64,000 nt of DNA, from NCBI GenBank assembly GCA_014323675.1, contig JACONN010000002.1, positions 186,001 through 250,000 of the forward strand. Reading direction: 5' to 3'. How positions within the stretch are numbered: the stretch's first letter is position 1; the number at the start of each line of letters is the position of its first letter. This DNA is from Hormoscilla sp. GM7CHS1pb (GTDB taxonomy: Bacteria; Cyanobacteriota; Cyanobacteriia; Cyanobacteriales; Desertifilaceae). The position numbers and the translations under genes were made by a program. The notes beneath the pieces are model-generated. The model was not told the DNA's origin and made no database searches. It saw only the letters and a program-made list of their open reading frames with translations. Below are positions 18,294-29,227 of this stretch, piece by piece.

Positions 18294-19073
18294 GGAAGGA
18301 TTGCTACTGCAACCATTATACCTAGAAACTTTTGTTGCACGGGGGATGATGGTTGTCAGTTGGAGGTTGTCAGTAAATTGAGGATGACAAACCCAACATG
18401 AGTTCGATTGGCCTCATGGCCCGCCGTGGGTTAAAACCCCGGCGTTACCAGGCGGGAGCCAGGTAACGAGGCTCAAGTGGGTTAAAACCCACTGAAAGCC
18501 TTATCGAGAAAGCGTTTAGTCAACTTTTTCCTCTCGTTCCCTGGCTCCGCCTGGGAACGAGTTATTGAGGCGGAGCCTCTAGTTGAGAATGGTGCAAGAT
18601 ATGATTTTATATTGACATATCTGCGGGTATGTTTGCGGGAAACACTAAAGTGTTTACTACGAACGGTTTGCTCCGATCGCGCAGCGTGGCGCCAGCCATA
18701 CCGAATTCCGAATTGGATGTTTTTGGTTTCGAGGCCGATCTCTCGATTATCATTGTGGGTAGTACCGGTGATGAGCAGGCTTACCACCCAACCTACAGAT
18801 GATGCTGAGATGGTGTTGAAACTATTACCAAGCGGTGAGATTGCTATGGCTGGCGCTCCCGTGAGGGATATGGCTGGCGCTCCCGTGAGGGATACGGGGT
18901 ATCTTTACGGGGCTCATTAACATGTCCCCCCTCGCAATGACAAATTATAGTTTTTGGAGTATGTGTCCCCACTTTCAAAAATTTGCACAAATGTAGAGGA
19001 CGCACTATATGCTCTAATTTTTATTATGGTGATTTAATCAGACATGATATTAGATTTGTGTGGAGAAGCGTTT
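18294..19073. other. Intergenic region with hairpins and repeats
   Basis: No convincing gene. It holds a GTGGGTTAAAACCCAC palindrome at 18478-18493 with a related CGTGGGTTAAAACCCCGGCG upstream, a CGTTCCCTGGCTCCGCCTGG plus GAACG palindrome near 18535-18560, a family A unit at 18675-18699 and two tandem family B units at 18845-18897. Confidence 0.6.
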
Positions 19074-20537
19074 ATGTGGCAACCGATCGCAGATTTACCA
19101 TGGGACTGGCAGAATTTGGCAAGTTCTGAATTGCCACCTTTGGTAACTGTCTGGAACGAACAGGCCGACCGTCTGCGAAAATCTGGTGAGTTTCAAGTTT
19201 TTCAGGAGAAGCTACACAGGGAAATAGCGATTGAAACGGGGATAATTGAGCGTTTGTATAGTATAGACCGTGGCATTACTCGTTTGTTAATTGAACAGGG
19301 TATTAATGAGGCGTTAATTCCCCATGGCGCCACCGATCGCCCGATCGAGCAAGTTATTTCTCTCATTAAAGATCAAGAAGCGGCCATTGAGGGGCTGTTC
19401 GATTTTGTCGGCGGACAGAGAACCCTATCAAATTCTTATATCAAGCAGTTACATCAACTGCTCACCCAGAGTCAAGAGACTACAGAAGCTTTAGATACTC
19501 TTACGGGAAATAGATTTCGTGTTTCTTTGATAACTGGTGACTGGAAGCGTCAACCCAATAATCCTTTGCGACCAGATGGTACTGTTCACGAGTATTGTCC
19601 TCCCGAACAGGTGGCATCTGAAATGGATAGATTGATGGCACTGCATCACGAACATCGGAACCAAAATGTTCCTCCAGAAATTGAATCAGCTTGGTTGCAT
19701 CATCGCTTTACACAAATTCACCCTTTTCAGGATGGTAATGGTCGCGTTGCTCGTTGTTTGGCTAGTTTAGTCTTCATCCAAGCTAGTTGGTTTCCTTTGG
19801 TCCTCACCAGGGACGATCGGGCGGTCTATATAGCAGCTTTAGAAGAGGCCGATCGGGGGAATTTGTCGGACTTAATTAAGCTTTTTGCCAAGAGCCAAAA
19901 GCAAGCTTTTCTGAGAAGTCTCGGTTTGTCGGAGCAGGTTCTCTCGGAGGCCCGACGCACTCAAGTGATTATTTCTTCTATTGCTGAGAAATTGAAACGG
20001 AATCAGTCAGCATCTATTCAAGAGCGATGCAACCAGGCTGAAAGTTTCGCCTCAAGTTTATTCGCTCTAGCTTCTATGCGTTTACAAGAGGTTGCTGATG
20101 AAATCGAGCTATCTGTCCGGAATTTTGTCAGTACAGCAGAGGTTTTGACGATTTCTGCTCAGAGGGGCGATCCGCGATCGTCTTACCATCGCTACCAAGT
20201 TGTAGAGACTGCCAAACAGTTGGGTTACTTTGCTAATATTAGAAACTACCATTCTTGGATACAGTTAGTTATTAATGTAGAAACTTCTATAACGCTTTTG
20301 CTGTCCTTCCACGTTCTCGGACGTGAATACCGAGGTATACTTGCATGTATTGCATGTGCTTATCATCGGGATGACTCTGAGAAGGGAGAAAGCAATATTA
20401 GTGATATTCAATCTCTAACGGACTCTCCGTTCCAGTTTTCTTATGCAGATGCAGAAGGGAATTTAAGAGCGCGTTTCCAGCAGTGGTTAGAAGATGTAAT
20501 TTTGACTGGGTTAGAATATTGGAACAAAAGTATTTGA
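19074..20537 (+). CDS. Fic domain protein (probable AMP transferase)
   Basis: Fic enzymes transfer AMP or related groups from nucleotides to hydroxyl side chains of target proteins. I chose ATG 19074 (MWQPIADLPWDW), five bases after GGAGAAG; an upstream ATG at 19044 is in frame. The hallmark HPFQDGNGRVAR lies near residue 225, with catalytic His and nucleotide-binding GNGR intact. An upstream helix REIAIETGIIERLYSIDRG resembles the inhibitory (S/T)xxxE(G/N) motif but has Arg after Glu. The C-terminal third is helical with a possible winged-helix (SVRNFVSTAEVLTISAQ). Total 487 residues, intact. No separate antitoxin gene is adjacent, so autoinhibition is plausible. Confidence 0.85.
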   Translation: MWQPIADLPWDWQNLASSELPPLVTVWNEQADRLRKSGEFQVFQEKLHREIAIETGIIERLYSIDRGITRLLIEQGINEALIPHGATDRPIEQVISLIKDQEAAIEGLFDFVGGQRTLSNSYIKQLHQLLTQSQETTEALDTLTGNRFRVSLITGDWKRQPNNPLRPDGTVHEYCPPEQVASEMDRLMALHHEHRNQNVPPEIESAWLHHRFTQIHPFQDGNGRVARCLASLVFIQASWFPLVLTRDDRAVYIAALEEADRGNLSDLIKLFAKSQKQAFLRSLGLSEQVLSEARRTQVIISSIAEKLKRNQSASIQERCNQAESFASSLFALASMRLQEVADEIELSVRNFVSTAEVLTISAQRGDPRSSYHRYQVVETAKQLGYFANIRNYHSWIQLVINVETSITLLLSFHVLGREYRGILACIACAYHRDDSEKGESNISDIQSLTDSPFQFSYADAEGNLRARFQQWLEDVILTGLEYWNKSI

Positions 20538-20711
20538 CATACATGAGAATGCCATGAGTGGCTAGAACACCGGTCAAGTACTCTGCCTCGCCTTCTGTGC
20601 GCCCCGGGCGGCTATATCACATCAATTTGAGAAACGCTATAATACCATTTTGGAAAAACAATGCTACAGTTAATTTCAAACGATATCAAGAGTCGGTTAA
20701 AACTGAGATAA

Positions 20712-23700
20712 AGCACCAATGCTGATGGTTCTAATATACCCGTAGTCGGGGCCACGATTCGCGTGGATGCGTTCCCAGACGCAAATGCGGTGACGGATGA
20801 AAATGGGTTCTTTCGGTTGGAAGACGTACCCGCGCCTGTATTTTCCGTTCACATTGATGGCAGTACGGCGGAAAATGCGCCAGAGGGGACGGAGTATGCG
20901 ACGGTAGGGAAGCTGTTCCATAGTGTACCGGGTCAGGAAACGCAACTGACGATGGATGGGGAGACGTTTGATATCTTTTTGCCACCGATGGCGACGGGTG
21001 ATATTCAACCCTTGCCGGAGACGGGAGATACAGATGTGGGGTTTGGAGATGCTGGGATGGCGCAGTTGGAAGAACTGTTCCCAGATGTTGACGCCAGTGT
21101 GTGGGAGTTGACGCAGGTAACTTTCCCAGCAGGTTCGGCCCAGGATGAAGAGGGGAATGCGGCGACCCAGGCGACAATTATTCCTGTAGATCCGGAACGA
21201 CTGCCTGCACCTTTACCGCCGAATATAGATCCGCAGTTGGTGATATCGATTCAAGCTGGAGGCGATGCAGGATTTTCTCAGGCGGGAGGGGCGACGAATT
21301 TTGACGTACCTGCACCGGTGACGTTCCCGAATTTGGACGGGTTAGCGCCTGGGACTAAGAGTTTGATTTGGTCGTTCAATCATGACTCTGGTGATTGGGA
21401 AGCGATTGGTACGGGAACAGTAAGTGAGGATGGTTTGAGTGTTGTTTCCGATCCTGGGATGGGGATACTTGCACCGGGATGGCATTTTGTGAATCCGGGA
21501 ACGCCAATAAGTGGTCCAGAGAAACCAGATGGCGACTGCGATCCAAACGTTTTTACTTGGGAAAATGTTATTGACCTGTTTGAGGAAGTTGCCAAATGTG
21601 CTGCTGGGTTTAAGGGCTTAAGTGGTATAGTATCAAAGATTTTTAAACTATCTTCAGAAATCAAATCTTTGATTGGTAACGCTAGCAGCCTATGGCAACA
21701 AATTAAGGAAGGTGAAGTTGATGCTGGTGCTATCAGGGCAGGTTTTCGGACACTAAATTCAGTAAAGAAAACTGCATTAGCAACGTTTAGCGAGATAAAA
21801 GATCAAAATCCTTTGGGAAGGGCTCTGGCAATTTCCAAGTGCTTAGAGGGTCTTCTTGGTTTTGCTTCATCAACTTGCGATAATATCAGACAAGAGGACA
21901 GTGACTGTGATACGATCATTGTAAGGACGGTTTGCCGTGGTCTTGAATTGGCAAAAGCAACCCTTGGTAAAGTTAACTCCCTGATTGAAACAATCGATGA
22001 AGGACTTGACGATGCCTTGCTTGCTTTAGCTTGTGGAACAATCGATCAAATTGCTGCTGCAATAGGTTTTGCTGAAATTCAGGAGAATCAAAGTCTTGTT
22101 ATTGTTCGGAGTGAAGAGTCCCTGGCGACAGTGGAAACAATTGATGTTGAACCTGTCATAGGACAACTGGAAACTCTCATAACTCAATTAGGAGAGTTTC
22201 AAACAGATGTAGAGGTTTCTGAAGAGTTTATCAGCATACTGGATGAGACCACAGAGGAAATAGCGGGTTTAGACAATGATGCTAACAACCTATATGCTGC
22301 AACAGTGGGTTATCCTGCTAATGCTTTTTATATTATTGAATATGAAGGATTTGAGATTAGAGGAGTAACGGATGATAATGGACAATTGAATACTGTTCTG
22401 CCTCCCAACACAGACTTTTCATTGTCGATATACGATCCTTTAACAAAAAGGATTGCGACCTACAGCGGTCAAACAGAGCCTTCAGGTAGTCCATCTCAAA
22501 TTCCATCAGTTCGTTTTGTGACAACAGAGGGTGTAACTGAACTTTTTGACAGGATTGGAGAAGAACTAACATCAGACATTACAGAGGCTCTAACAGAGGA
22601 GGATATAAATGGTTTATCTGATGCTGATAACGACGGTTTAGTTGATGAAGCAGAGCGAATTATTGGAACTGTTTCAACAAGTGTAGATACTGACGGTGAT
22701 GGCATCAATGATCTAGCAGAAATTCAGCAGGGACTCGACCCGCTGGGAGATCGGGGCTTCCCCACTGGCATCATATCCAGTTTGCCATTACAGGGTCAAG
22801 CTAAGGCTGTTGTTGTCGAAGGTTCGCCCCTCGATGCTCAAGACCAAACTGCTTATGTGGCTACGGGTTCTCACGGACTAGCTATCGTAGATGCTTCCCA
22901 GTTCGATAGCCCCATTGTCCTCGGTCAACTTGATTTATCGGGTGATGCGACAGATGTGGCAGTTGATGCTAATTTGCAAATTGCTGCTATAGCTAGTAAT
23001 GGCGGTGGATTGCATTTAGTAGACGTATCCGACCCCATGCTCCCAACTACTAGCAACACTGTCAATATCTCTGCGAATCAAGTAGAAATTGCTGATGGTA
23101 TTGCCTATGCGACAGTAGGTAACGCGCTGCGGGCTATTGATCTGTTGACAGGAGAAGAATTAAATAGCATTACCTTGCCTGGTTCTGGTACAGTGACTGA
23201 CGTTTCCCGTGAAGGAACAAGTCTCTATGCCTTTACTAGCGGGTCCGACACCTTCTCGGTTATCGATATTGCCGACGAACAAGCCCTGAATGTACTCGGT
23301 CAGGTGAATGTGAATATTGCCTCGTCTCAAGTAGGCGTGTTCGCTGCTAATGGTGTTGCCTACCTAGCGGGTAGCGGGTTGCGGACAATAGATGTTTCTG
23401 ACCCCAGTAACCCCAGTTTACTCGGCGATGCGGATCAGTTCTTTACTGCCCGCGAGGTAGCGCTGAACGGTTCTGGTTTAGCCTTAGTAGGCCTCAGAAG
23501 ATCAGGGTTTGGAAATTTACGATGTCACGGACCCGCAGGATACAGATGCTTTCTTGACTGTAATAGATACGCCAGGGTTTGCTCGTGATGTCGCCATTGC
23601 GTCTGGCATCGCTTTTGTTGCCGATGACAGTGGCGATCTACAGGTGGTAAATTACCGACCCTTCGATAACCTTGGTGTTGCGCCTACAATGGAGATTAGC

Positions 23701-26145
23701 AGTGGGATAGCAGATGTAGACCCGAATACCCCAGGGGTTCAAGTGACAGAAGGAAGTTCTATCCCCGTGTTTGCCGATGTCACCGATGACGTGCAAGTCC
23801 GCAATGTGGAATTGCTAGTTGACGGCGAGGTCGTCAGTAACGCGGTTTCCTTCCCCTTCGAGTTAGCTGCGATCGCCCTAAGTAACGACCCAGATGCGGA
23901 AGTAGTGGAAGTGCAGGCATGAGCAACGGATACCGGTGGCAATACGTCGCTTTCTAATATCCTGACCTTCGACTTAGTACCAGATACCTTCGCGCCGGAG
24001 ATAGAAAGGATCTCGCCAGAAGACCAGGGAGAAGCAGCTCAAAACTTACGCCGGGTGGAAGTCCGCTTCAATGAACCATTGGATGCAGATAGCGTGACAA
24101 CAACAAACTTCCAACTGCGGAATGCAGACGGTCAGTTTGTTGCACCTGAGAATATCCAGTTGCGAGGAGGCGACAGAACGGTTCAACTGACCTACGAACC
24201 ACTGCCAGTGGGAGATTATAGTTTGCAGATCGACGCCTCCGAGGTAACAGACAGAGTAGGGAATGCCTTGGGCGAGCAAGATGTCGTCAGCGAGTTTACC
24301 CTCATAGAAGGAACCATCTTCTGGGTAGGAGGCAGCGGTGACTGGAATGACCCAGACAACTGGGATACAGGGGAATTACCCGGACCAGATGACATTGTGG
24401 CAATCAGCGTTCCAGGGGAGACTACAATCACCTATAGTCGAGGTTCTACCTCAGTCGGGGCGATCTTCAGTCAGGAAAATTTAGTTATCTCTGGTGGCAG
24501 TCTCGCAGTAACAGGTAATTCGGAACTCAACAACGGTTTCACCCTCAGCAGCGGTACCTTGGACGCCGACGGAAACATCATAGTGGGGGGTAACAGTAGT
24601 TGGACGGGCGGCACGATCGCAGGCGATGCAGAACTAATTAACACGGGCACCTTTGATTGGAAAGGTGGCACACTTACTGGGAATCTAGCTAACACGGGTA
24701 ACTTCTTTGAGTGGACATCTGGCACTATAAATAGTGATGGCGGACTAACCAATACTGGTACTCTCAACATTTCTGGAGAAGGCACAAAATACCTAATCGG
24801 CACATTCAACAACACGGGGACAATAGTTCATACTTCTGGAACCGTGAGGAGGTATGGTGGTAATGCTGGCACCTTAAACAACAGTGGTACCTATCGCAAG
24901 AGTGGAGAAGAAGCTGCCACAGTGGATGTAGACTTTGACCTAAATGATGGCACCATAGATGTGCAAGCAGGAACCTTGCGGTTAGATGATGGGGGAACGA
25001 GCACGGGTGGCAGCTACAGCACTGCTGCTGGTGGCGTATTAGACTATTCAGGGGGTACCCACAACTTCAGAGGTACTTACACTGTAGAAGGTGAAGGCAA
25101 AGTACGCATCAACGGCGCTACCATATCCAATCCTGAAGGTGAAACCTCCAACTTCAACTTTACGGGTACGGGTAACCCCATTGAGTGGATAGCAGGCTTT
25201 ATACGTAGTGATGGCGGACTAACCAATGCTGGTACTCTCAAAATTTCTGGAGAAGGCGACAAATACCTAATCGGCACATTCAACAACACGGGGACAATAG
25301 TTCATACTTCTGGAACAGTGAGGAGGTATCGTGGCAATGCTGGCACCTTAAACAACAGTGGTACCTATCGCAAGAGTGGAGAAGAAGCTGCCACAGTGGA
25401 TGTAGACTTTGACCTAAATGATGGCACCATAGATGTGCAAGCAGGAACCTTGCGGTTAGATGATGGGGGAACGAGCACGGGTGGCAGCTACAGCACTGCT
25501 GCTGGTGGCGTATTAGACTATTCAGGGGGTACCCACAACTTCAGAGGTACTTACACTGTAGAAGGTGAAGGCAAAGTACGCATCAACGGCGCTACCATAT
25601 CCAATCCTGAAGGTGAAACCTCCAACTTCAACTTTACGGGTACGGGTAACCCCATTGAGTGGATAGCAGGCTTTATACGTAGTGATGGCGGACTAACCAA
25701 TGCTGGTACTCTCAAAATTTCTGGAGAAGGCGACAAATACCTAATCGGCACATTCAACAACACGGGGACAATAGTTCATACTTCTGGAACAGTGAGGAGG
25801 TATCGTGGCAATGCTGGCACCTTAAACAACAGTGGTACCTATCGCAAGAGTGGCGAGGACACAGCTACAGTTGACGTTTCTTTCAACAATAACGGTACAG
25901 CGCAAGTGCAACAAGGAACCTTGTGGTTAACCAGTGGAGGAACTAGCAGCGGCGCTCACACGATCGCAGGTAACAGCGTACTAGAATACAATGGCGGCAC
26001 CCACACCCTGACTGGGGACTACAGCGTATCGGGTCCAGGCACAGTTCGTCTCAGCGGCGGCACCCTAGACGTATCATCAGACGGAGGTGCTAGCTTCAAC
26101 CCAGGCAACTTCGATCGGACAGGGGGCACCTTTGTAGAATCATAA
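20712..26145 (+). pseudogene. Very large secreted/surface protein, truncated and broken (frameshift plus nonsense)
   Basis: The open part begins after a stop at 20709 with a carboxypeptidase-regulatory-like domain (GATIRVDAFPDANAVTDENGFF) and no credible start or signal peptide, so the 5' end is lost. Then come a linker region, thrombospondin type 3-like calcium repeats (DADNDGLVDE, DTDGDGINDLAEIQQGLDP near 22620-22740) and LVIVD-type propeller repeats (22840-23650). Ig-like segments follow (VRNVELLVDGEVV; VEVRFNEPLDADSVTTTNFQL), then WVGGSGDWNDPDNW and a long beta-helix-like Gly/Asn/Thr-rich repeat domain. The frame shifts once near 23500 (GLEIYDVTDPQD resumes) and TGA interrupts VQA-ATDTGG at about 23920. 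Probably an adhesin or sheath protein. Confidence 0.75.
24787..25855 (+). repeat. 474-bp tandem repeat (about 2.25 copies) in the surface protein
   Basis: AAATACCTAATCGGCACATT recurs at 24787, 25261 and 25735, exactly 474 bp (158 codons) apart. Copies are nearly identical; the differences are for example GGTGGTAATG against CGTGGCAATG. Each unit encodes YLIGTFNNTGTIVHTSGTV...GGTHNFRGTYTVEGEGKVR...SDGGLTNAGTLKIS. Recent unequal duplication or gene conversion. Confidence 0.92.
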
Positions 26146-26349
26146 AGGTAGCGGTTGCCTCCAATACCAGGTAGCTGTAGGGCAGATGTAACCAATGCTC
26201 GCGCCCCTCCGACGTTCTCATGGGTGGGAGGGGCGTTCCGTCTGGCATGACTCCGACCAAAAATCAGGTAGAATAGAATACCGATTGTAGATGTACGGCA
26301 TCGCGTTTCGGTGACGATGAAAATGTCAAATAGGCCGTACACCGGGAAA

Positions 26350-26396
26350 ATGCGATCGGGGGGCGATCGGGGGGCGATCGGGGGGCGATCGGGCAA
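26350..26396. repeat. Tandem GCGATCGGGGG repeats
   Basis: Four HIP1-like units of GCGATCGGGGG in a row lie between the surface protein and a DUF433 gene. The flanking text (26146-26492) has no gene; it includes a GCCCCTCCGACGTTCTCATG...GGGAGGGGC palindrome near 26203-26234. Confidence 0.75.
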
Positions 26397-26492
26397 AAAA
26401 GTGGTACAGTAGAAACATCAGGGATAAAACGTTTGGTCAAGTCAGAGTAGTCGATCGAGTTGCGCAGTAACAACTATGGGAGATAAGAGCAG

Positions 26493-26726
26493 ATGAACGA
26501 GCAGCGCATAATAATAGACCCGAAAATCCACCCAGGCAAGCCAATAATTAGGGGAACCAGAATTCCCATAACCCGCATAGTAGGTGGGTTGGCAGCAGGA
26601 ATGACAAAAGAGGAAGTCTGCATGGAATATGAAGTGACCGAAGAAGATATTCTCGCAGCTCTTAGATATGCAGCGGAATTGATTGAGAAAGAAGAAGTTT
26701 ATCCTCTGGTAGCCGTAGCAGGATAA
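26493..26726 (+). CDS. DUF433 antitoxin
   Basis: A 77-residue winged-helix-like DUF433 protein, the usual antitoxin of DUF5615 PIN-like toxins (VapB-like role: binds its promoter and the toxin). Core residues: IIIDPKIHPGKPIIRGTRIPITRIVGGLAAGMTKEEVCMEYEVTEEDILAALRYAAELI, complete. It is followed two bases later by the toxin gene. Intact. Confidence 0.85.
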   Translation: MNEQRIIIDPKIHPGKPIIRGTRIPITRIVGGLAAGMTKEEVCMEYEVTEEDILAALRYAAELIEKEEVYPLVAVAG

Positions 26727-26728
26727 CT

Positions 26729-27091
26729 GTGAGATTTTTGATTGACGAGGATCTGCCTCGTTCCACAGCTAACTTGTTAAGACAGTATGCCCATGAAGCC
26801 ATTGATGTCCGCGATATTGGCTTGAGAGGAGCGGAAGACATCCAAATTGCCGAATATGCTCGTGCTGGTGGGTGGAGTATTCTCACAGGAGATTTTGACT
26901 TTGCCGATATCCGCAACTATCCTCCCGCAGAGTATGCAGGAATAGTAATTCTAGCAATAGCGGGAAATGCATCTGCGGCGGTAATTTGGGAATTGTTATC
27001 GATGTTTCTAGAACAAGAGGAGATTGTCGAACAGATCCCAGGTAAGCTAGTAATTGTAGAACCAGGTCGCGTGCGACTGCGATCGGGTTGA
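26729..27091 (+). CDS. DUF5615 PIN-like toxin
   Basis: A 120-residue PIN-like nuclease-fold protein that starts at GTG two bases after the DUF433 stop. Conserved acidic positions: FLIDEDLPRS (D4-E-D), DVRDIGLRGAEDIQIAEYA and ILTGDFDFAD, as expected for metal-dependent RNase toxins of this family. A hairpin (27099-27133) just downstream would terminate the pair. The module looks intact and is the cleanest toxin-antitoxin locus in the window. Confidence 0.82.
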   Translation: MRFLIDEDLPRSTANLLRQYAHEAIDVRDIGLRGAEDIQIAEYARAGGWSILTGDFDFADIRNYPPAEYAGIVILAIAGNASAAVIWELLSMFLEQEEIVEQIPGKLVIVEPGRVRLRSG

Positions 27092-27098
27092 TGGACTA

Positions 27099-27133
27099 AG
27101 AAACCCGGTAACTAGAGCGCGTACCGGGTTTCT
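27099..27133. terminator. Hairpin after the DUF433/DUF5615 pair
   Basis: AGAAACCCGGTA and TACCGGGTTTCT form a 12-bp stem with an 11-base loop. No long T run follows. Similar AAACCCGG hairpins lie at 34657 and 44534. Confidence 0.55.
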
Positions 27134-27265
27134 GGGTCACTTGTCAATTGTCAATAACCTCTAGCTGTCAAGGGGGGGGGAGAGCGTTCGTTCGGGCGAT
27201 CGCATATTGTTGCAAGTTCCAATCATCAGCTATAATAAACATTCAGGAGTAGCTAGAGGGAAAAA

Positions 27266-27550
27266 ATGTATCGGGTCACAGCAGAATACGCCAAAAACAA
27301 CTTCGATGAAGTAATTAACCGTGCCAATACCGAAGCAAGTGGTATTGTCATCGTTCGGGAAAATCCAAGTTTCATTTTGATTAGCCAAGAGGAGTTAAAT
27401 GCTTGGATGGAAACATCTGAGTTACTCGAAGATCCTAATTTATTATCGGACATATCTTCAGCTCGCGCCGAGTACATTTGGTTTTCCAAGAAAGCTAAGA
27501 AAGATATAGAGCAACTGACAGCGCAACAAAAAATTGAAATGCTCCATTGA
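27266..27550 (+). pseudogene. Phd/YefM-type antitoxin fused to the start of a RelE/YoeB-type toxin
   Basis: Residues 1-70 are a normal Phd/YefM antitoxin (YRVTAEYAKNNFDEVINRANTE...VIVRENPSFILISQEELNAWMET). After ...SSARAEY the reading runs directly into IWFSKKAKKDIEQLTAQQK, the N-terminus of a RelE/Txe-like toxin, and stops 8 residues later. The two genes are thus joined by a small deletion and the toxin is truncated. The truncation point meets a fragment of a PIN-domain gene on the other strand. AGAGGGAAAAA precedes ATG 27266. Confidence 0.7.
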
Positions 27551-27631
27551 CACAGACTCTAGATAGATTATCGCCTGAGATTGGTCATCAAAGATTCTAT
27601 TCAAGGCGCTAGTATCTAAATAAATCTTCAT
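27547..27631 (-). pseudogene. PIN-domain toxin N-terminal fragment
   Basis: From ATG 27631 the minus strand reads MKIYLDTSALNRIFDDQSQ, then AIIYLESVSM, the start of a VapC-like PIN protein with its first catalytic Asp. It then enters the antisense of the truncated RelE fragment. A deletion has therefore removed the 3' parts of two convergent toxin genes. Confidence 0.6.
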
Positions 27632-27717
27632 GTTCGAGTTTCAGCAACTAGATGACCTGTGTGATAGTATAGCATAACAAATCTCCCATAGCATCCCGGA
27701 GCGAAAAGATAAAAGTA

Positions 27718-27957
27718 GTGGCGGAACTGGCCACTGCGGGGCCCTGGGTGACGTGGGAGGAAGGGAAGGCGATCGGGGAGGGGGGCGATGCGGCACGGCT
27801 ACAAGCGATCGGGAGAGCGATTGCGCTGCACGGCTTCACTACGCGATCGGGCTTTCATGGGGATGCGATCGGACGGGCGATCGAGGAAAGGGGCGAGCGC
27901 TTTTGGGGAGGGGTAAAAATTGGGCAGATCGTAAGTAGCCCTAGTAAGCTAGGATAG
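27718..27957 (+). other. Open frame rich in GCGATCGG motifs, doubtful gene
   Basis: The frame ELATAGPWVTWEEGKAIGEG...LQAIGRAIALHGFTTR is open for 79 codons, and an overlapping frame is open too. The stretch is dense in HIP1-like GATCGG words, which tend to keep frames open. No family recognised. May be a remnant or no gene at all. Confidence 0.2.
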
Positions 27958-27982
27958 AGAGCAAGTGAATCTATGAGGAAAG

Positions 27983-28579
27983 ATGGAGATGAGCGATCGA
28001 GATAATGAACAAGTTCTTAAAGAGCTAGATTTGCTTCGCCAATTAATAGAAGGGAACGCGCGTGCCATCCAGGCAAATGCTGAGAGTGCGGCAAAAGAGC
28101 GAGAAGAGGAGGCCAAACGCCGAGAAGAGGAGGCCAAACGCCGAGAAGAGGAGGCCAAACGCCGAGAAGAGGAGGCCAAAGAGCGGCAGGATCTGAGGCA
28201 ACTGATTGAAGCCAACGCCCGTGCCATCCAGGCATATGCCGACAGCGCTGCTTCCGAGCGACAGGAACTGAGGCAACAGATACAGAGCAGTATTCGTAGC
28301 ATGGAAGCCTATGCTGACAGTGCCGCAGACGATCGACTGGAACTGAGGCAACTAATTGAGGCCAATGCGCGTGCGATTCAGGCATATGCTGACAGTTCGA
28401 CGGCAGACAGAGCACAAATAAAAGAAGCAATTCTGATGTTAACAAACGTACAGCAAAGGATGGCTAAAATGCTGGGAGCTTTAGATGAAGACCGTCCCAC
28501 AATTCTCAGAAAGCTGATGGCAATAGAAAGCAAGCTCGATCTAGTTTTAGAGAACCAGGAAGGCGAAAGCAATTCCTAA
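27983..28579 (+). CDS. Coiled-coil protein with internal repeats
   Basis: A 198-residue, highly charged, entirely helical protein of unknown function. It contains four perfect EEAKRRE heptads (bases about 28106-28180, a 21-bp DNA repeat), then three copies of a longer unit LRQLIEANARAIQAYADSAA. The C-terminal part (LTNVQQRMAKMLGALDEDRPTILRKLMAIESKLDLVLEN) looks like a trimerisation or partner helix. No signal peptide or membrane segment. ATG 27983 follows GGAAAG; a second ATG two codons later is possible. The heptad repeat number probably varies between strains. Confidence 0.65.
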   Translation: MEMSDRDNEQVLKELDLLRQLIEGNARAIQANAESAAKEREEEAKRREEEAKRREEEAKRREEEAKERQDLRQLIEANARAIQAYADSAASERQELRQQIQSSIRSMEAYADSAADDRLELRQLIEANARAIQAYADSSTADRAQIKEAILMLTNVQQRMAKMLGALDEDRPTILRKLMAIESKLDLVLENQEGESNS

Positions 28580-28859
28580 CAGAAAAGCGCTGAACAATTA
28601 TCAGTTATCAGTTATCAGTTCATATCAACCCACAATTTTCGCTCTGTCGTACAACTAGGGCCGTACACCGGTCCCATGCGATCCGGTGTCTTACAGGGTG
28701 ATTAAGGCGGAAAAGGGGCGATGCTGCTGCGCAGCCGCTACGCGATCGGGGAGGGCGAGGCTAATTGTTACAAGCCCCGATCGAGGGCAACATTTGCAGT
28801 CGAAGTTAGTATAATTGTTATAATGTCTGCAAGTATCCCTGGGAGCTTATTATAGGTAT
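28580..28859. other. Intergenic region, no gene seen
   Basis: Contains a short TTATCAGTTATCAGTTATCA tandem repeat near 28600 and a GCTGCTGCGCAGCCGCTACG palindrome near 28720. Nothing else recognisable. Confidence 0.5.
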
Positions 28860-29227
28860 ATGCACAAACTAACAGTAGAACTGCCGGATCCAGTATCAAG
28901 AACTGGCGAGAATAGCCCAATTGACGCAGCAACGACCCGATCGCGCAGCGTGGCGCAGCCATAGCACTGGCAGCACAAAGCATCAATAGCAATTTGCCCC
29001 CTTCTGTAGACAACGCAGAAATCCAAAAAGAATTACTTCAGATGCAGAGGCAATCAATTGAAGAACTGCTGCGTATAGCTAACAGCAAAGTCTCAGAACT
29101 CAAATACCAACGCCATGTAGAATTGCTAGAAAAGAACCAAGCAGGTTCAATTACAGCAGAAGAACGAACTGACGGATACCATCATCTATGGAGTTACCAA
29201 AGGTATAACTGTGGCTTCAATATCTGA
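28860..29227 (+). pseudogene. Small helical protein gene preceding an HNH gene, broken
   Basis: From ATG 28860 it reads MHKLTVELPDPV, then in another frame ELARIAQLTQQRP. A family A unit (28939-28961) interrupts it, after which ALAAQSINSNLPPSVDNAEI, ELLQMQRQSIEELLRI and YQRHVELLEKNQAGSITAEER follow. Helical, roughly 110 residues before decay. It overlaps the start of an HNH fragment, giving the same order as the cassette near 18 kb. Confidence 0.6.

Noticed and set aside
24216..25763. Minus-strand open frames across the surface protein gene, two of them identical
   Set aside because: They are the antisense of the 474-bp repeats; the identity comes from the DNA repeat and the plus-strand frame clearly encodes the protein.
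27718..27957. A real gene in the GCGATCGG-rich stretch
   Set aside because: Two frames are open at once, the composition is dominated by HIP1-like words, and no family or ribosome site supports it. Listed only as a doubtful open frame.
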